Origin: Hypoxylon rubiginosum
Lineage: Eukaryota; Ascomycota; Sordariomycetes; Xylariales; Hypoxylaceae
NCBI GenBank assembly: GCA_902806565.1
Contig: CADCXA010000050.1
Coordinates: 806,001 to 870,000 of the forward strand
DNA length: 64,000 nt
Reading direction: 5' to 3'
In this document: in pieces, positions 33,698-44,100 of the stretch
How the letters are laid out: the number at the start of each line of letters is the position of its first letter
Position numbering within the stretch: position 1 is the stretch's first letter
Program-made: the position numbers and the translations under genes
The notes under the pieces: generated by a model
What the model was told of the DNA's origin: nothing
Seen by the model: only the letters and a program-made list of their open reading frames with translations
Databases searched by the model: none

Positions 33698-35173
33698 TTA
33701 AATAGCCATCCCCATTGCCGTCCCGCCGGATCCCCATCCCGAGTTCCACCGGGCCTTGCGCACCAGATCCCGCACCAGCCTCCATACGGGCGCCGCCGCG
33801 GTGTCGCCGTCGCCGGCGGGCGCGAATACCTTCAGGCGCCCCTCCGACAGCGCGAAGGCGTCGCAGGCGACGCGCTGGACGCGGACGCCCGGGTGGAACA
33901 TGTCGAGGCCCAGGTGGTGCCACGCGTAGGCGGCGAGCGCCTCGGTGAAGGGCTGCTGCTCGATCGCCTCCTTTTCTTCGCGTCCTGCCTCCTCCTCCGC
34001 GGGCCGCGGGCCCCCACGCCGCCACGACCAGCCCTCCTCGTCCTTGCCGCCCGCTAGCTTCCGGCGCCGCCTGCCCTGCTGCTCGTCCGAGAGCACGGTC
34101 GTCGCGCCGGATTTCCGCTTGTTGGTACGTGTTGTTGTTGTTGCTGCCTCGCCCACGCGCAGGAAGCGGTGGACTTCGGCAGCGGGGACGGCGATGTCGA
34201 TGGTTTTTAGGCCTTGCGGCGGCGGCGGCCCGGGCTTGGCCGGGGCCTGCGAGCTGCTGCTGCCGTTGTCATTACCGTTGCCGTCCTTCGGGGCTTTTGG
34301 TTCCGGCGGCTCGATGTGGAAACCCAGGGTGAAGAGGACGTCCTTGCTGGTCGCCTGCCTGCTGTCGGAGAGCCAGGCCTCCCAGCTGCCTACTAGCGTC
34401 CGCGTGCCTATTGCCAGAGGGCTGATCCGGCAGTCGAAGGTACTCGATAGGAAGCTGATGACCACGGATTTCAGGGGCGCGGGCATCCGGAATAATAGGA
34501 GAGGCAGGTGTAGAAACGCACTCCGATCTACCTCCTCGCCGCCGCCGCCGTTCGGCTGCCACGTCCACGGGACCTGGGCACCAGAGTCTCGCGGATCCTC
34601 GCCGCCCGCGAAATCGGGCATGAGCAGAGCGCTGAACCGCGCGTTCTCGTACCTCAGCTCGACGCACAGCACGCGCCGGTCTCCCCTACCGTGGTCCTCA
34701 GAATCATCGTGGCCCCCCAGCTCCACGCTCCTCCCTCGCCGATCCCGCCCCCCCTCCTTCCCGAAGATCCGCGCGGCGTCGACCCACCGCCACTCCGCGG
34801 CCTCCAGAGCGCCCGTACGCCCCAGGGCTCCGCCGTCGCTCGTCTCGCCGCCGACGAGCCCGACCTGCACGCCGCGCACCACGTCGCCGACGAGCGCGTC
34901 GCGCAGGCGGCGGGAGAGCAGCTGCAGGCGCGCGGGCGTCAGCGCCTGTCCGCCGAGGTACAGCGGGGACGCGCGGTACGTGGTGAAGGTAGTATTGAAG
35001 AAGCGCGGCGGTTCGGCGTCGTCGGCATCGTCGGGATACGAGAAGGCGCTGGGCGACGCATCGGATTGCGAGGGCTGAGGGGACGAAGGTTCGTGGGCTA
35101 CTGGTGAAGGTGACGGCGATGCGGCGGGAGCTTCTGCAGGCGCGTCGTCGCGCTTGCGCCGCCGGGGTGGCAT
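33698..35173 (-). CDS. Kinetochore protein CENP-L / Fta1-like
   Basis: Intronless, 491 residues. After a low-complexity N-terminus the segment FFNTTFTTYRASPLYLGGQALTP (near 58-80) followed by RLQLLSRRLRDALVGDVVRGVQVGL matches the N-terminal signature of fungal Sim4/CCAN subunit Fta1, the CENP-L/Iml3 homologue. A second conserved core is LHLPLLLFRMPAPLKSVVISFLSSTFDCRISPL near 225-260. The middle (290-400) is disordered, Pro/Ser/Lys-rich with KRKSG and RRRRKL basic patches. The C-terminal FTEALAAYAWHHLGLDMFHPGVRVQRVACDAF near 420 is typical of the family end. The protein should be part of the inner kinetochore, pairing with CENP-N/Chl4. Assignment is from motif memory, not a search. The local GC content is high, which opens long antisense frames. 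Confidence 0.72.
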   Translation of the reverse strand: MPPRRRKRDDAPAEAPAASPSPSPVAHEPSSPQPSQSDASPSAFSYPDDADDAEPPRFFNTTFTTYRASPLYLGGQALTPARLQLLSRRLRDALVGDVVRGVQVGLVGGETSDGGALGRTGALEAAEWRWVDAARIFGKEGGRDRRGRSVELGGHDDSEDHGRGDRRVLCVELRYENARFSALLMPDFAGGEDPRDSGAQVPWTWQPNGGGGEEVDRSAFLHLPLLLFRMPAPLKSVVISFLSSTFDCRISPLAIGTRTLVGSWEAWLSDSRQATSKDVLFTLGFHIEPPEPKAPKDGNGNDNGSSSSQAPAKPGPPPPQGLKTIDIAVPAAEVHRFLRVGEAATTTTRTNKRKSGATTVLSDEQQGRRRRKLAGGKDEEGWSWRRGGPRPAEEEAGREEKEAIEQQPFTEALAAYAWHHLGLDMFHPGVRVQRVACDAFALSEGRLKVFAPAGDGDTAAAPVWRLVRDLVRKARWNSGWGSGGTAMGMAI

Positions 35174-35522
35174 TGGTGCGTTGTATGTGAGGTATGGTTG
35201 TGTCGAATAGGTAGCCCCGGAGCCGGTGAGCCCTCTCTAAGGGAAACTCTACTGTATGCAGTTCTCCAGGAGTTTGAAGGTCGGGGTTTGGGGTATGTTT
35301 ACGACGCGTCTTGATATGTCTAAGTTTGGTCCAATTCTAAATTTTGTGAGCGTCGTGAAAAATAATGGGTAGTTGGCGCGTAAACCGATATGAATGGCGC
35401 GTCGATTGCTTCTCAATGGGTAGCGATTTGAAGTTGATAAGTTTGATATTCTCACAGTCCCAGCGTAGATTTGATAGTGAAGTTTAGCGTGCAAGTGGGG
35501 CATGATGTGCTACCAGGGCTGC

Positions 35523-35661
35523 CAGGCAGAAGGACGTCAGAAAAACTCGCGCCCGTATGAATAACACTGTAATATACTGTATGAATTTGGCTTACCTAAC
35601 TACACAGTAAAGCACAGTGTTACTCATACGGGCGCGAGTTTTTCTGACGCCCTTCTGCCAG
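35523..35661. mobile_element. MITE-like hairpin element with 58-bp inverted arms
   Basis: Left arm 35523-35580 and right arm 35604-35661 are inverted copies over 58 bases with about six mismatches, including an uninterrupted stretch around CGTCAGAAAAACTCGCGCCC. The loop is 23 bases. There is no coding capacity. Size, near-perfect arms and location in a promoter region fit a miniature inverted-repeat transposable element. A target-site duplication is not obvious: flanks contain CTACCAGG and CAGGTACG but no clear direct repeat. Alternatives are an inverted duplication produced during repair, or a cruciform-forming regulatory sequence. Confidence 0.6.
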
Positions 35662-35746
35662 GTACGAAGCTATAGTGGGGTTTGGGGTTTCTGAGCTTCG
35701 GGACCCACCTTTCACTTCCATACATAGGTACAAATATTGAAGATCA

Positions 35747-35814
35747 GGGCCAAAAGTTTTAGCACTCTTTTGGTGGACTGCGCACGCAAAAAGAGTGCTA
35801 ATTGATTTGGCCCC
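35747..35814. repeat. Second hairpin repeat, GGGCCAAA...TTAGCACTCTTTT arms
   Basis: Left arm 35747-35771 (GGGCCAAAAGTTTTAGCACT...) pairs with right arm 35787-35814, which reads as GGGGCCAAATCAATTAGCAC... on the minus strand. The arms are about 26 bases, differ by a few substitutions and small indels, and enclose a 15-base loop. It could be a very small MITE or the fused ends of a larger element. It lies 86 bases from the first hairpin and about 155 bases before the 2EXR start. Confidence 0.5.
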
Positions 35815-35968
35815 GCCCTTGCATACATCCTAGCAACTCTACGTCACTCTCATCTTCAACAAGTTCTCTTCTTTATATGAGCACACTTGGTGTCCTCCTA
35901 CATAAGGAGAGCTAGTTGATAAACTCAGCTTATCTACCGCCTAGAGACACCCGTTGGACGATAAAACA

Positions 35969-37102
35969 ATGGAGCCACCCAAGAACTACGAATCGGACGA
36001 GCTTGATGATGGCGAATATACCACATCAAGCTCCGTCGCCTCGTCCCCGTCGCCCGAAGAGGAACACGCCGTCGCCGAGCCCCTTTTCAGACGATTCAAG
36101 GAACTGCCTCCGGAGCTACGGCTACAAATATGGCGAGCCGCCATTCCCACCCCCGGAATCAACTTCTTCAACGTCCACTGCATACCCAACGACCACCCGG
36201 GCGCCAACCGCAGCACCTCGCCCTGCTGGCTGTACCTAGACCTGCGGCGCCTGTCCATCGACGACGACGACGCTGCCGTCTCGGAGTACGACCCCTCGGC
36301 CTGGCAGGCTCGCGCGAACTTGGTCGCCGTCTGCCGCGAGGCCCGAGCCGTGTGCTCCGTCCAGGACGCCGACGCGGAGACCATCACGCTGACGCGGCCG
36401 AAGCGCGGCCTCTTCGTGCGCGCGGGAGACGGCCAGCTTAGGAAGCTGGTGCCGGCGCACCCCGCCGCCGACGACGAGGAGGAAGGCGCGCCCGCCAGGC
36501 CGGCCCCCGAACGCCTGGAGCGGCGGCGCGTCCGCGTCCACAGGAACGAGGTCCTCAGCCTCTCCGTCGAGAACTGCAGCTTCAACCTGCCGTACGAGGA
36601 AGAGCCGGTCGAGGAGGGCGGAGGGAATGTCCGCAGCACTTCGCACTTCCGCAGCCACCGTGACGACGACGCGGACGACGACGACGACGCGGACGACGAT
36701 GACGATGACGACGAGGATTTAGGCTGGACGTACGATCCGCAATTGATGCCCGGTATCCCCCTTGGCATCCCCGAGTCGCGACGCTGCTTGAACGTGGCGC
36801 GCCATCCGAAGCAATTTCCCATCCATATAGTCGATCTAGTCAGCAACAATGACGAAAACGAGACCGACTTTGTCCTATGCATGTCTGACGGCCACCCAAT
36901 TGAGTTCGACGACTTTTTATTCTCTCTCTGGGAGGGGTGCCCCGTGTTCTGGGATCGATTCGACGATTGCTACTTGCAGCTGCGGTGGAGCATAAACGCC
37001 AACAGCCTGATGAAGGTCGCACCCGAGAAGAATGATATTAGGGCGAGATACCTTCGCTCTTCGTTGCTGCGGTCGTCTAAGAGGCCTGCGCAGCTATTTT
37101 GA
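35969..37102 (+). CDS. 2EXR domain protein
   Basis: Intronless, 377 residues. The first ATG in frame with the domain is at 35969. The 2EXR signature FRRFKELPPELRLQIWRAA lies at 41-59, and the matching ANLVAVCREARAVC segment is near 117-130; this module is widespread in filamentous ascomycetes and its function is not established. A Ser/Glu-rich N-terminus precedes it. The middle holds an aspartate-rich tract near 232-253 encoded by GAC/GAT repeats. The C-terminal third (PKQFPIHIVDLVSNN, DDFLFSLWEGCPVFWDRFDD) is well formed and looks folded. There is no signal peptide or membrane span. It lies convergent to the Vac1-like gene. A role as a substrate adaptor or nuclear factor would be guesswork. 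Confidence 0.8.
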   Translation: MEPPKNYESDELDDGEYTTSSSVASSPSPEEEHAVAEPLFRRFKELPPELRLQIWRAAIPTPGINFFNVHCIPNDHPGANRSTSPCWLYLDLRRLSIDDDDAAVSEYDPSAWQARANLVAVCREARAVCSVQDADAETITLTRPKRGLFVRAGDGQLRKLVPAHPAADDEEEGAPARPAPERLERRRVRVHRNEVLSLSVENCSFNLPYEEEPVEEGGGNVRSTSHFRSHRDDDADDDDDADDDDDDDEDLGWTYDPQLMPGIPLGIPESRRCLNVARHPKQFPIHIVDLVSNNDENETDFVLCMSDGHPIEFDDFLFSLWEGCPVFWDRFDDCYLQLRWSINANSLMKVAPEKNDIRARYLRSSLLRSSKRPAQLF

Positions 37103-37497
37103 GACCTAGAGTTATTCAACCCTACGTGTACCTTATGTATGTATTATCATAATGATTGATGACAGCAACGCCTATCGCAGCTTGCTAGGCTCGTCAGCAT
37201 CGGCTAAAGGGCGAAAATGAAATTAAGCACAATACATCCATACATCAAGACGTGTATACCGTAGATAATAAGTGACTGGAGTATTATTAGATGGACTGAC
37301 TGCAAGAGGCGGAGGATCTTCAAACGTTTTTGCTCGAATTCCAAAATTTTCAAAGTGAAGACGCCTTCATTAATACTAGGTAGACCATGCCCAACCACCA
37401 ACCAACGCCATGCAATGCAAAGGGGAAGATCGTGCAAATAAGAACCTTGCTATTCGTACCGGATCTCGGTAGGGCAGATCTGGAGACGCGAGGAGAC
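37103..37497. other. Convergent intergenic region, no gene seen
   Basis: Spacer between the 3' ends of the 2EXR and Vac1-like genes. Nothing was recognised. Confidence 0.6.
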
Positions 37498-39489
37498 TCA
37501 TGACGACGTCAATCCGGGTCCGCCGTTGGCGTATAAACCTTGCCACTTCTCTTCGACAGCCGTCACCTTGCCTTTCACGCTCTCGATCTCCGTCTCCAGC
37601 TCCTCCACGTTCCGTGTCAGCGCGCTGACCTCCTCGAACCGTCTGGCCCCGTGCGCGCCGCTGATCATCGTCTGAACCATATACCTCTGCTCCTCTAATA
37701 CGATCAGCCGCTCGCGCAGCTCTTTTTCTTCCGTCTCTAGAGCTGAGACTACCGTGCTGGTCTCGCTCGTCTGGCTGGCCGTCTCGAACACGTCGCTGCC
37801 GTTGCGCAATGGGCTTGCCACGTGGCCGTTGGCTAGGAGGCGGTTCCTAGCTGAACTCGAACTCGAGCTCGAGCTGCTATGCTTCAGCATCCGCGGTAGG
37901 TTCTTGAGCGGCAGCATATGCATGTGCAAGAACAAAGACGCTGCTTGATATATAGCTTTCTGCAGTTGCTGTTGGGTTGAGCTGTCCGTCTTCATGTCGC
38001 GGATGCGCCGGGCGGCCACGTCGTACTTAGTAAAGCTATCGACGAGTCGCTTCCTGATCTTAGAAGCTTCTTGGATCTGTACGTGACTTGGTGGGCTATT
38101 CTCATCCTGTAATGGTAGAAGAGCTCTCTGAAATGTCGGCATTAGTTGCTGGATGCCTCGTTCAAATTGCTTCAGCGTCTCGTAAGCCCGCTGGTCAGGG
38201 GGTTTGTGCACAATAGATTCCATGAAATCCCTCTTAGAGAAGACGGTGAATTTGCAGTCCCGACACATACGAACATCAACACTGATTGGGCTGCCTCCTC
38301 CCCCTGGTTTCTCAGACGCCGGGGTAGACGGATTCGCGACATTCAGGCCTACGTCGGACGAGCAACCGGTCGGGGGATCTGCGCATACAACACGTCCGCA
38401 TATTCGACAATGATGCCTCCTGAATGTCCAAGAGAATTCCTGTTGGCAAAAGGGGCATTTTGCAACCTTCCAATCATCTTCCCACGTTACTACCGACTGT
38501 TCGATCACTTTTCGTGGATTCCTCTGCGCAGCTAAAGGCAATAGACCGGCGCCGCCGCTTGCTCCCGCCTCTTCGGGCGGGTGAGCAAGCAACTGGGTCA
38601 GCTTCGTCAGTCTCTTTTCCAGTCGTGATATCTCAAGCGTCTGCCTGTCAACCTTCTTCCTACGGATCGCTGCAAATGCTTGCGTATGGTCTCTTATCAG
38701 TCCGTTGTGGTCGTTATATCCTTCTCTAGACTTGTAACACGTTTCACACACTCTGTACCAGTAACCCCTCACGGGTTCGTGGTTCGCAGCCCTCGATAAT
38801 TTCATTTGATACATGGTATGCTCCTCGCAGAATAGTCTTCCGCACTGCCTGCAGTTGATACTCCCGTTGACGGCTCCTAATCTCTTCCCGCAGGCCGGAT
38901 CTGTGCACAAGTCATTCGGCCCCTGCCGCTGCCAATGGGATTTGGTGATTATATCGTCAGGATCTAAGGGTAGATCAGGAATTGGTGCCTTGTTTGCCCT
39001 CACCGCAGCAGGAGGCGGTAGCGGGGCTGATTCGTTAGACTCGAAGACTTCGAGGCCGCGAAGTTTTTGGTTGATGAGGGAGAGCGGCTGGAATTTCTTG
39101 GCCTTGAGAACCTGCTTATCAATCCACGACTTGACCTCATCTTGCTCGAATTCGGGCAATTCTTGGTGAGCATCATCGATATGGCGGTTTAGTTGTAATA
39201 ACGTCAACATTTCCTCGTCGCAAATGGGACACACTAGCTTGGAGCTTGCTTGACCGCCATTGCTCGGCCCTCCCAGGCTGACATTGGAGGTGAGATCCTG
39301 GCCATATTCAGGTAGCGGACTCGGAGTGCCGAGAGAAACGGATGTGGTGGGAGAACCGATAGATAAAGTGCTGTCGGACGGGGCAGCTGGGCTGGAAGCT
39401 CTCTCTCTGTGGATAGCTGGGGGAGCCGGAGGAGCAAGACCCTTTCCACTACCCAATATCCTCCCTCCGCCTAGCTTGCGACTCGACAT
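37498..39489 (-). CDS. Vac1/Pep7-type endosomal FYVE protein (rabenosyn-5-like)
   Basis: Intronless, 663 residues. Domain order matches Vac1: a C2H2 finger at about 87-109 (CPICDEEMLTLLQLNRHIDDAH), a first degenerate FYVE-type zinc module near 197-265 (CGKRLGAVNGSINCRQCGRLFC), and a full FYVE domain near 345-430. The latter has the CPFCQQEF start and the RRHHCRICG basic patch that binds PI3P. A C-terminal Rab-binding/coiled-coil region with LETEEKELRERLIVLEEQRYM near 595 and an Asn-Pro-poor helical end follow. It works on endosomes as the effector that links Rab5 and PI3P to the Vps45/Pep12 fusion machinery on the way to the vacuole. A ten-serine run near 545-555 is encoded by alternating TCG/AGC-type codons and looks like repeat expansion. 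An N-terminal disordered Ser/Pro tract precedes the finger. Confidence 0.9.
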   Translation of the reverse strand: MSSRKLGGGRILGSGKGLAPPAPPAIHRERASSPAAPSDSTLSIGSPTTSVSLGTPSPLPEYGQDLTSNVSLGGPSNGGQASSKLVCPICDEEMLTLLQLNRHIDDAHQELPEFEQDEVKSWIDKQVLKAKKFQPLSLINQKLRGLEVFESNESAPLPPPAAVRANKAPIPDLPLDPDDIITKSHWQRQGPNDLCTDPACGKRLGAVNGSINCRQCGRLFCEEHTMYQMKLSRAANHEPVRGYWYRVCETCYKSREGYNDHNGLIRDHTQAFAAIRRKKVDRQTLEISRLEKRLTKLTQLLAHPPEEAGASGGAGLLPLAAQRNPRKVIEQSVVTWEDDWKVAKCPFCQQEFSWTFRRHHCRICGRVVCADPPTGCSSDVGLNVANPSTPASEKPGGGGSPISVDVRMCRDCKFTVFSKRDFMESIVHKPPDQRAYETLKQFERGIQQLMPTFQRALLPLQDENSPPSHVQIQEASKIRKRLVDSFTKYDVAARRIRDMKTDSSTQQQLQKAIYQAASLFLHMHMLPLKNLPRMLKHSSSSSSSSSARNRLLANGHVASPLRNGSDVFETASQTSETSTVVSALETEEKELRERLIVLEEQRYMVQTMISGAHGARRFEEVSALTRNVEELETEIESVKGKVTAVEEKWQGLYANGGPGLTSS

Positions 39490-40314
39490 ATTGGACTTCT
39501 CCTAGACTATGGCCCAGCGTAGTATTTGCAAAGCCATGAGGACTTGGTATTCCCCCCCGCTACTCTCGGAACCGCTGGAAACGAAGCCGAGTCGAGGAAT
39601 TTAGAATTCGGGGCGAGCGATGGTCTTTCGTGGCATAGAATAAAGTCCTGTTTGCCCATCAGGTACAGAGTCGGTGATACAGCGGTTCGTGGATCGTGAG
39701 TCGTGATTCGTGGTTCGATGTTGGTTCCTAGTTTGAAGTTGGAGAGTTTCGTCGCAAGGCAGAAAGATACCTCTGTAGGATTAGGTGCGAGGCTGCTACC
39801 AGGTATGGTTTAGGTGTGTCAAGTACGTCTAAGGACCTACCTCATAGGGTACTAGGTTGGCTGATAGCTGCGATATGACGCATGTTAGTGCACGCTGGTT
39901 AATCCCTACTCAGCACTATCATCTGGCTGAAACTTGGCATAGCACAGCCTGTATTCACGCATTCACACCTCTAACAAGGGACCCCTTCTCAGCATCCACC
40001 CCCACTATCCAAGCTTGTCGCGTGCTGCTATGCCCGCTATGCCCGCTATGCCCGCTATGCATGCTATGCACGCCTAAGCTTCGCGCGGTTTCGTCATCAA
40101 CAATTCTTTTTATCGTAGCGTATCAAAGCTCTCGATGCTCATTATTCGTCCCGGAGAAAATATCGTAGGTAATAAAAAAACAAACAAAAACATGCCCTGA
40201 TTAATTTGCGGCCACCTCCTTTTCCCTATTCTTCACCTCCCTATATTCAATTCTTTTGTACATGATGCAGTAAATATTCATCTTTTAGAGCTTAAGCTTG
40301 CTGAATCACAAATA
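39490..40314. other. Divergent intergenic region, no gene seen
   Basis: Promoter space of the Vac1-like gene (-) and the siroheme synthase gene (+). It contains a TATGCCCGC tandem repeat and TTCGTGGATCGTGAGTCGTGATTCGTGG-like degenerate repeats near 39689-39717. No coding frame is supported. Confidence 0.6.
40029..40070. repeat. Tandem 9-mer TATGCCCGC with degenerate copies
   Basis: Three perfect TATGCCCGC units are followed by degenerate TATGCATGC and TATGCACGC copies. It sits about 245 bases 5' of the siroheme synthase ATG. It is a simple minisatellite; function not known. Confidence 0.75.
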
Positions 40315-41184
40315 ATGACAACCAAGAACAACAACGATCAGTTTCCCAAAGTCCAAGGCGGTGGCAGTCTGATTCTGGCCTGGCAAGTCAGGAACAAACA
40401 TGTCCTAGTAGTCGGCGGAGGCGAGGTGAGTATACTATAGCCCCCCGGATTGTAATGTCATCTCATTTCTCATATATCTACATAGGTTGCCGCTGGTCGC
40501 ATCCTCAATGTCCTGAACGCCGATGCCAAAGTCACCGTCGTGAGCCCATCTTCGGGCCTCAATCCCGAAGTGCGCCATCGTATTGCCAACGACGAGGTCA
40601 CTCATATCGACCGCGTGTTTCAGCCTTCGGATCTCGAGACGCTACCCCCGAGCGACGGCCCCCCGGACATGGTCCTCGTTGCCGTCGACGATCCCGCCGC
40701 CTCGACCCAGATCTGGAAGCTGTGTAAGGAGCACCGCATCCCGGCCAACATCGCGGACGTGCCGCCCGAGTGCGACTTCTACTTCGGAAGCGTGCACCGC
40801 GACGGGCCCCTACAGATCATGGTCAGCACCAACGGCAAGGGGCCCAGGCTGGCCGCCAGCATCAGGAAGTGGATCGGGAACCAGCTGCCCGCCGGCGTGG
40901 GCGACGCCATCGAGCGGGTCGGGGAGCTGCGCTCGAAGTTGCGCCGGATAGCCCCCAATCCCGAAGACGGCCCTAAGAGGATGCGCTGGATGACAAGGGT
41001 TAGCGATGCGTATAGTTGGGATGAGATGTGCGGGCTCACTGATGAGGATATGGAGAACCTCCTGACATTCTACCCACCTAGCAAGGTGCCTCAATTAGAT
41101 ATGCTGAAAGCCATGCGAGGCGGCTGGACGCCGGAAGAGATTGACGTCTTCGATGGGTCATTTGGCTTCAGCGTTGTCGCATGA
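40315..41184 (+). CDS. MET8: Siroheme synthase Met8 (precorrin-2 dehydrogenase / sirohydrochlorin ferrochelatase)
   Basis: Exons 40315-40425 and 40486-41184 give 269 residues, the size of yeast Met8 (about 274). The enzyme oxidises precorrin-2 with NAD+ and inserts iron, the last steps to siroheme for sulfite and nitrite reductases. Seen: the N-terminal GGGSLILAWQVRNKHVLVVGGGEVAAGR with the NAD-binding loop split by the intron, VTVVSPSSGLNPEV, and DMVLVAVDDPAAS near 100, whose Asp corresponds to the catalytic acid region of Met8. NIADVPPECDFYFGSVHRDGPLQIMVSTNGKGPRLA then follows near 125-160, spanning the dimer interface. The C-terminal helical part with WTRVSDAY-like and GWTPEEIDVF segments is present. 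Unlike CysG it lacks a uroporphyrinogen methyltransferase domain, as in fungi generally. Confidence 0.93.
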
Positions 41185-44100
41185 ATCTAGCCAAGTTGAG
41201 CTGCCACGGGGATGAGATTGCTACTCCAATACGCCCTTCATGCGAGCTTCTAATACAGTCACAGATGGTGGAAATGACTGTAACAAAACTTACCCGACCT
41301 TGATCATGGTCACATAATGACTCATCCCTTTTCGTGGGCTTTCTTATAATCCGCATTGGAGCAATATATGGGAAGCAAGCATATTCTTGGGATGAACACA
41401 AGACACCGTGAAAATCTAGGCTATCTATCATCATGAGAATGATCGGCTTATATTGTATACATACAGACAGGTTACTTACTCTAAGCTACAATGTTGTATC
41501 TATCTCGTTTGAGGAGGCGTCTGTCTGGTAGATTGTCAAGGCTAGCAGAGCTTTTCCGTTGAATTATGTGCATTCATGTATTCCATTCGCTATCCAATGC
41601 CAAAATCCCATGCGTTCGTTGATCAACACCACGTAGATAACTTTAGGCCGTGGCTCCTTTAGTACCTACTCAATACGCGTCATAATAATTGTAATACCTA
41701 GGTAAGAGGTAGATATATACCTTACTACCTACCTAGGTACTTTAAAGCAAACATATCAACTTCTAAGATGACTTCAAAGTAACTCCCCAAAGTGATTCCT
41801 ATAGTTCTCGTCCCAGCTTTACTCCTTCAATCTTGTTCTTTCCAGGAAGATACTCGTCACTTACACAAACTTGAAGGCTGCTACTCCCACTGTGATTTAC
41901 ATAACGATGATTTAAATTACACTCAATTCAGAAAACATTGGGTGAGTTGATGCTATTCTGCTCGTCTATTGTTCTCATTCCACACTACAATCTTAATCAC
42001 TGCCTCCTAGGCAACTCCTTAGCCAAAGACATGATAGAGTATATGGCCGCAACTAGGTATCTACGCGAGTAGGACGATGTCCTTTGTCTATCTCTTCATA
42101 GATGCTCATGCACTTAACACCAAATACTAATAAAGTAAGTATTCCTCTTGCTCAGATACAGATTTCTTACTAGGTTCACATATCATATTGTTTACCTCCG
42201 GAACTTTTAGAATTACTTGTCGTCTATGTCATGAGATTCAGAGCATTTAAAGCTCCGCCCTGTACACTTACAAAGTACTTGGGCCCTGGGGAGCGCTTTA
42301 TCTCTGGGAGTTTCACTCTTTCAGATTTACTTACCGAGGTACCGGCCATCAGATTCGATCTTGCACTTACTTGACCAAGCTACTTAAACAATTCTCTGTG
42401 TTAGATTAAACTTCAAGGAGATCGTGACTTCGTGAGCCAAGATGGAGGCTTAGAGATCACTCGCTAGATACCCTCCTTCTTCGAAACCTATATGAATCAA
42501 CAATATCATCTTAGCCTTATTCATACTTCGAAGTCTAATCACAAACATGCCGATTATACATTGTCTCCGAGCTTCAGACTCCCGATGTAAAATAATATAT
42601 GTAATACAAATACCTAACATACCAGATAGGAGGTACCTAAGTAGATGAAAGCGTTATATGTAACGTTGTCCTCCTTTTCTAAAAGCGATGTGTCAACCTT
42701 TGATCCTTTATGACTACCTAACTATAAATAGGCAGATGACCTTCAGAAGCTTCCAACTCAGGTGACCAACTCTCAGATACTTTATGACCTAGGTAGGTAG
42801 TTGGCAAAGTCCATTGACTGGTAGTTGGGTAGCCAGTGAACAGCCTAGGTTACGGTACTACCGTGATATCTCATGCAATTCTCTCAGTCGGTTGTAGTTG
42901 GGGATGCTTTGTAATGCTTATTATTACTTTAGTCACGAAAAGTATGGGCAACATAACGAATATGCTTTAGGTATAGATGCCCTGGCGAAAATGTTTAACC
43001 CTAGCCGACATTGTAAGAGCTGCGGAGGAGAGTGCATAGCGGATGCATCATTCACATCACCACGACAGTGTCAGTCGGTATAGAGCCATATTCAGCCGGT
43101 GACATGCCTGGTACTTGTCACTACAAGGTCCGAAGAAGTCCCCGAGGGCTAGACTCCGGACTTGTGAATTGCCTAGATAGACATCACGTTGAGCTCGTTG
43201 TGTGACCCCATCGATTGTCTGTATACTGTTCTGGAAAACATTGCCCCGTAATAATTCACGATCTTACGTGGCGTAAATAATGGTGCTTGGGCTGGAGCGT
43301 GTGTGGGCTACTAGGATCTTCACATGGAATCCATATAGAATACTTGACCTTTCGGGGATGCCGCATTTGTTATCCGGAAAGAGACCCTATAGGCTAATTG
43401 CTTATTCTTACGTTGTCTTCTGGCGTCTAGGTATGCTCGGAGGCGTAGTACGGCGACTTGAAGAGTATCTAGGTATGTCTTGGGCATGAGGATCCCGAAG
43501 ATGTGTGGCGTTCTCGCGAATCTCATCGGGATTTTGTAAGTGGATTCAATGCAGGTAATGGTGCGATACTAAATTCTTACAGATTAGGCCATGGGAATCA
43601 TCCAGCTCGGATACAGATTTACATCGCTTGACACTTCTCGGGATATCCTTTCAGGGGTAAAACTGCAAAAGAGAGTTAGTCTCATCGCCTACGTAGACAC
43701 CTCGAGAACAACTATCCAAAGTAACAGCGTTGTTTACATGGTAAATAGAGCTATTACACGGCAATTTTACTTCTACCTCTTGGAAATGTGGCGCGGATTC
43801 CTAACGGCGGTGTCCCTCATTAAAAAACGCCAAGCGAAAAGCCCTAGATTCAAGTATATATGATTGTGTAATTGGTAGAAAAATTTTCACCTGGTTGGAC
43901 ATGTTAACATTTGGTCTAGAACATGGTAATATTTCGGTTCTTTTCGGCCTCGCGTATCTATGCACAACAGGAAAAGAAGCGGTCGAGGAGGTAAATTGCA
44001 TCTGGTGGTATAGATGGCGTTCCGGACAGCATGATGATCAAAGCCACCAAACCTGGAGAAATAGCCAATACTTGCCTGATAAGTTGCCTGCTACCTATTC

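Larger units (their letters stand above)
35174..35968. other. Divergent intergenic region with two hairpin repeats
   Basis: Promoter space shared by the Fta1-like (-) and 2EXR (+) genes. Its central part is occupied by a 139-bp inverted-repeat element and a 68-bp hairpin, listed separately. No coding frame is supported. Confidence 0.7.

Noticed and set aside
33945..35078. Long plus-strand frame opposite the Fta1-like gene
   Set aside because: It is a shadow of a GC-rich coding exon. It has no domain, is Arg/Pro/Ser-rich and overlaps the minus-strand gene completely.
35986..36882. Minus-strand Ser/Arg-rich frame opposite the 2EXR gene
   Set aside because: Its serine runs are the reverse complement of the GAC aspartate tract; no independent support.
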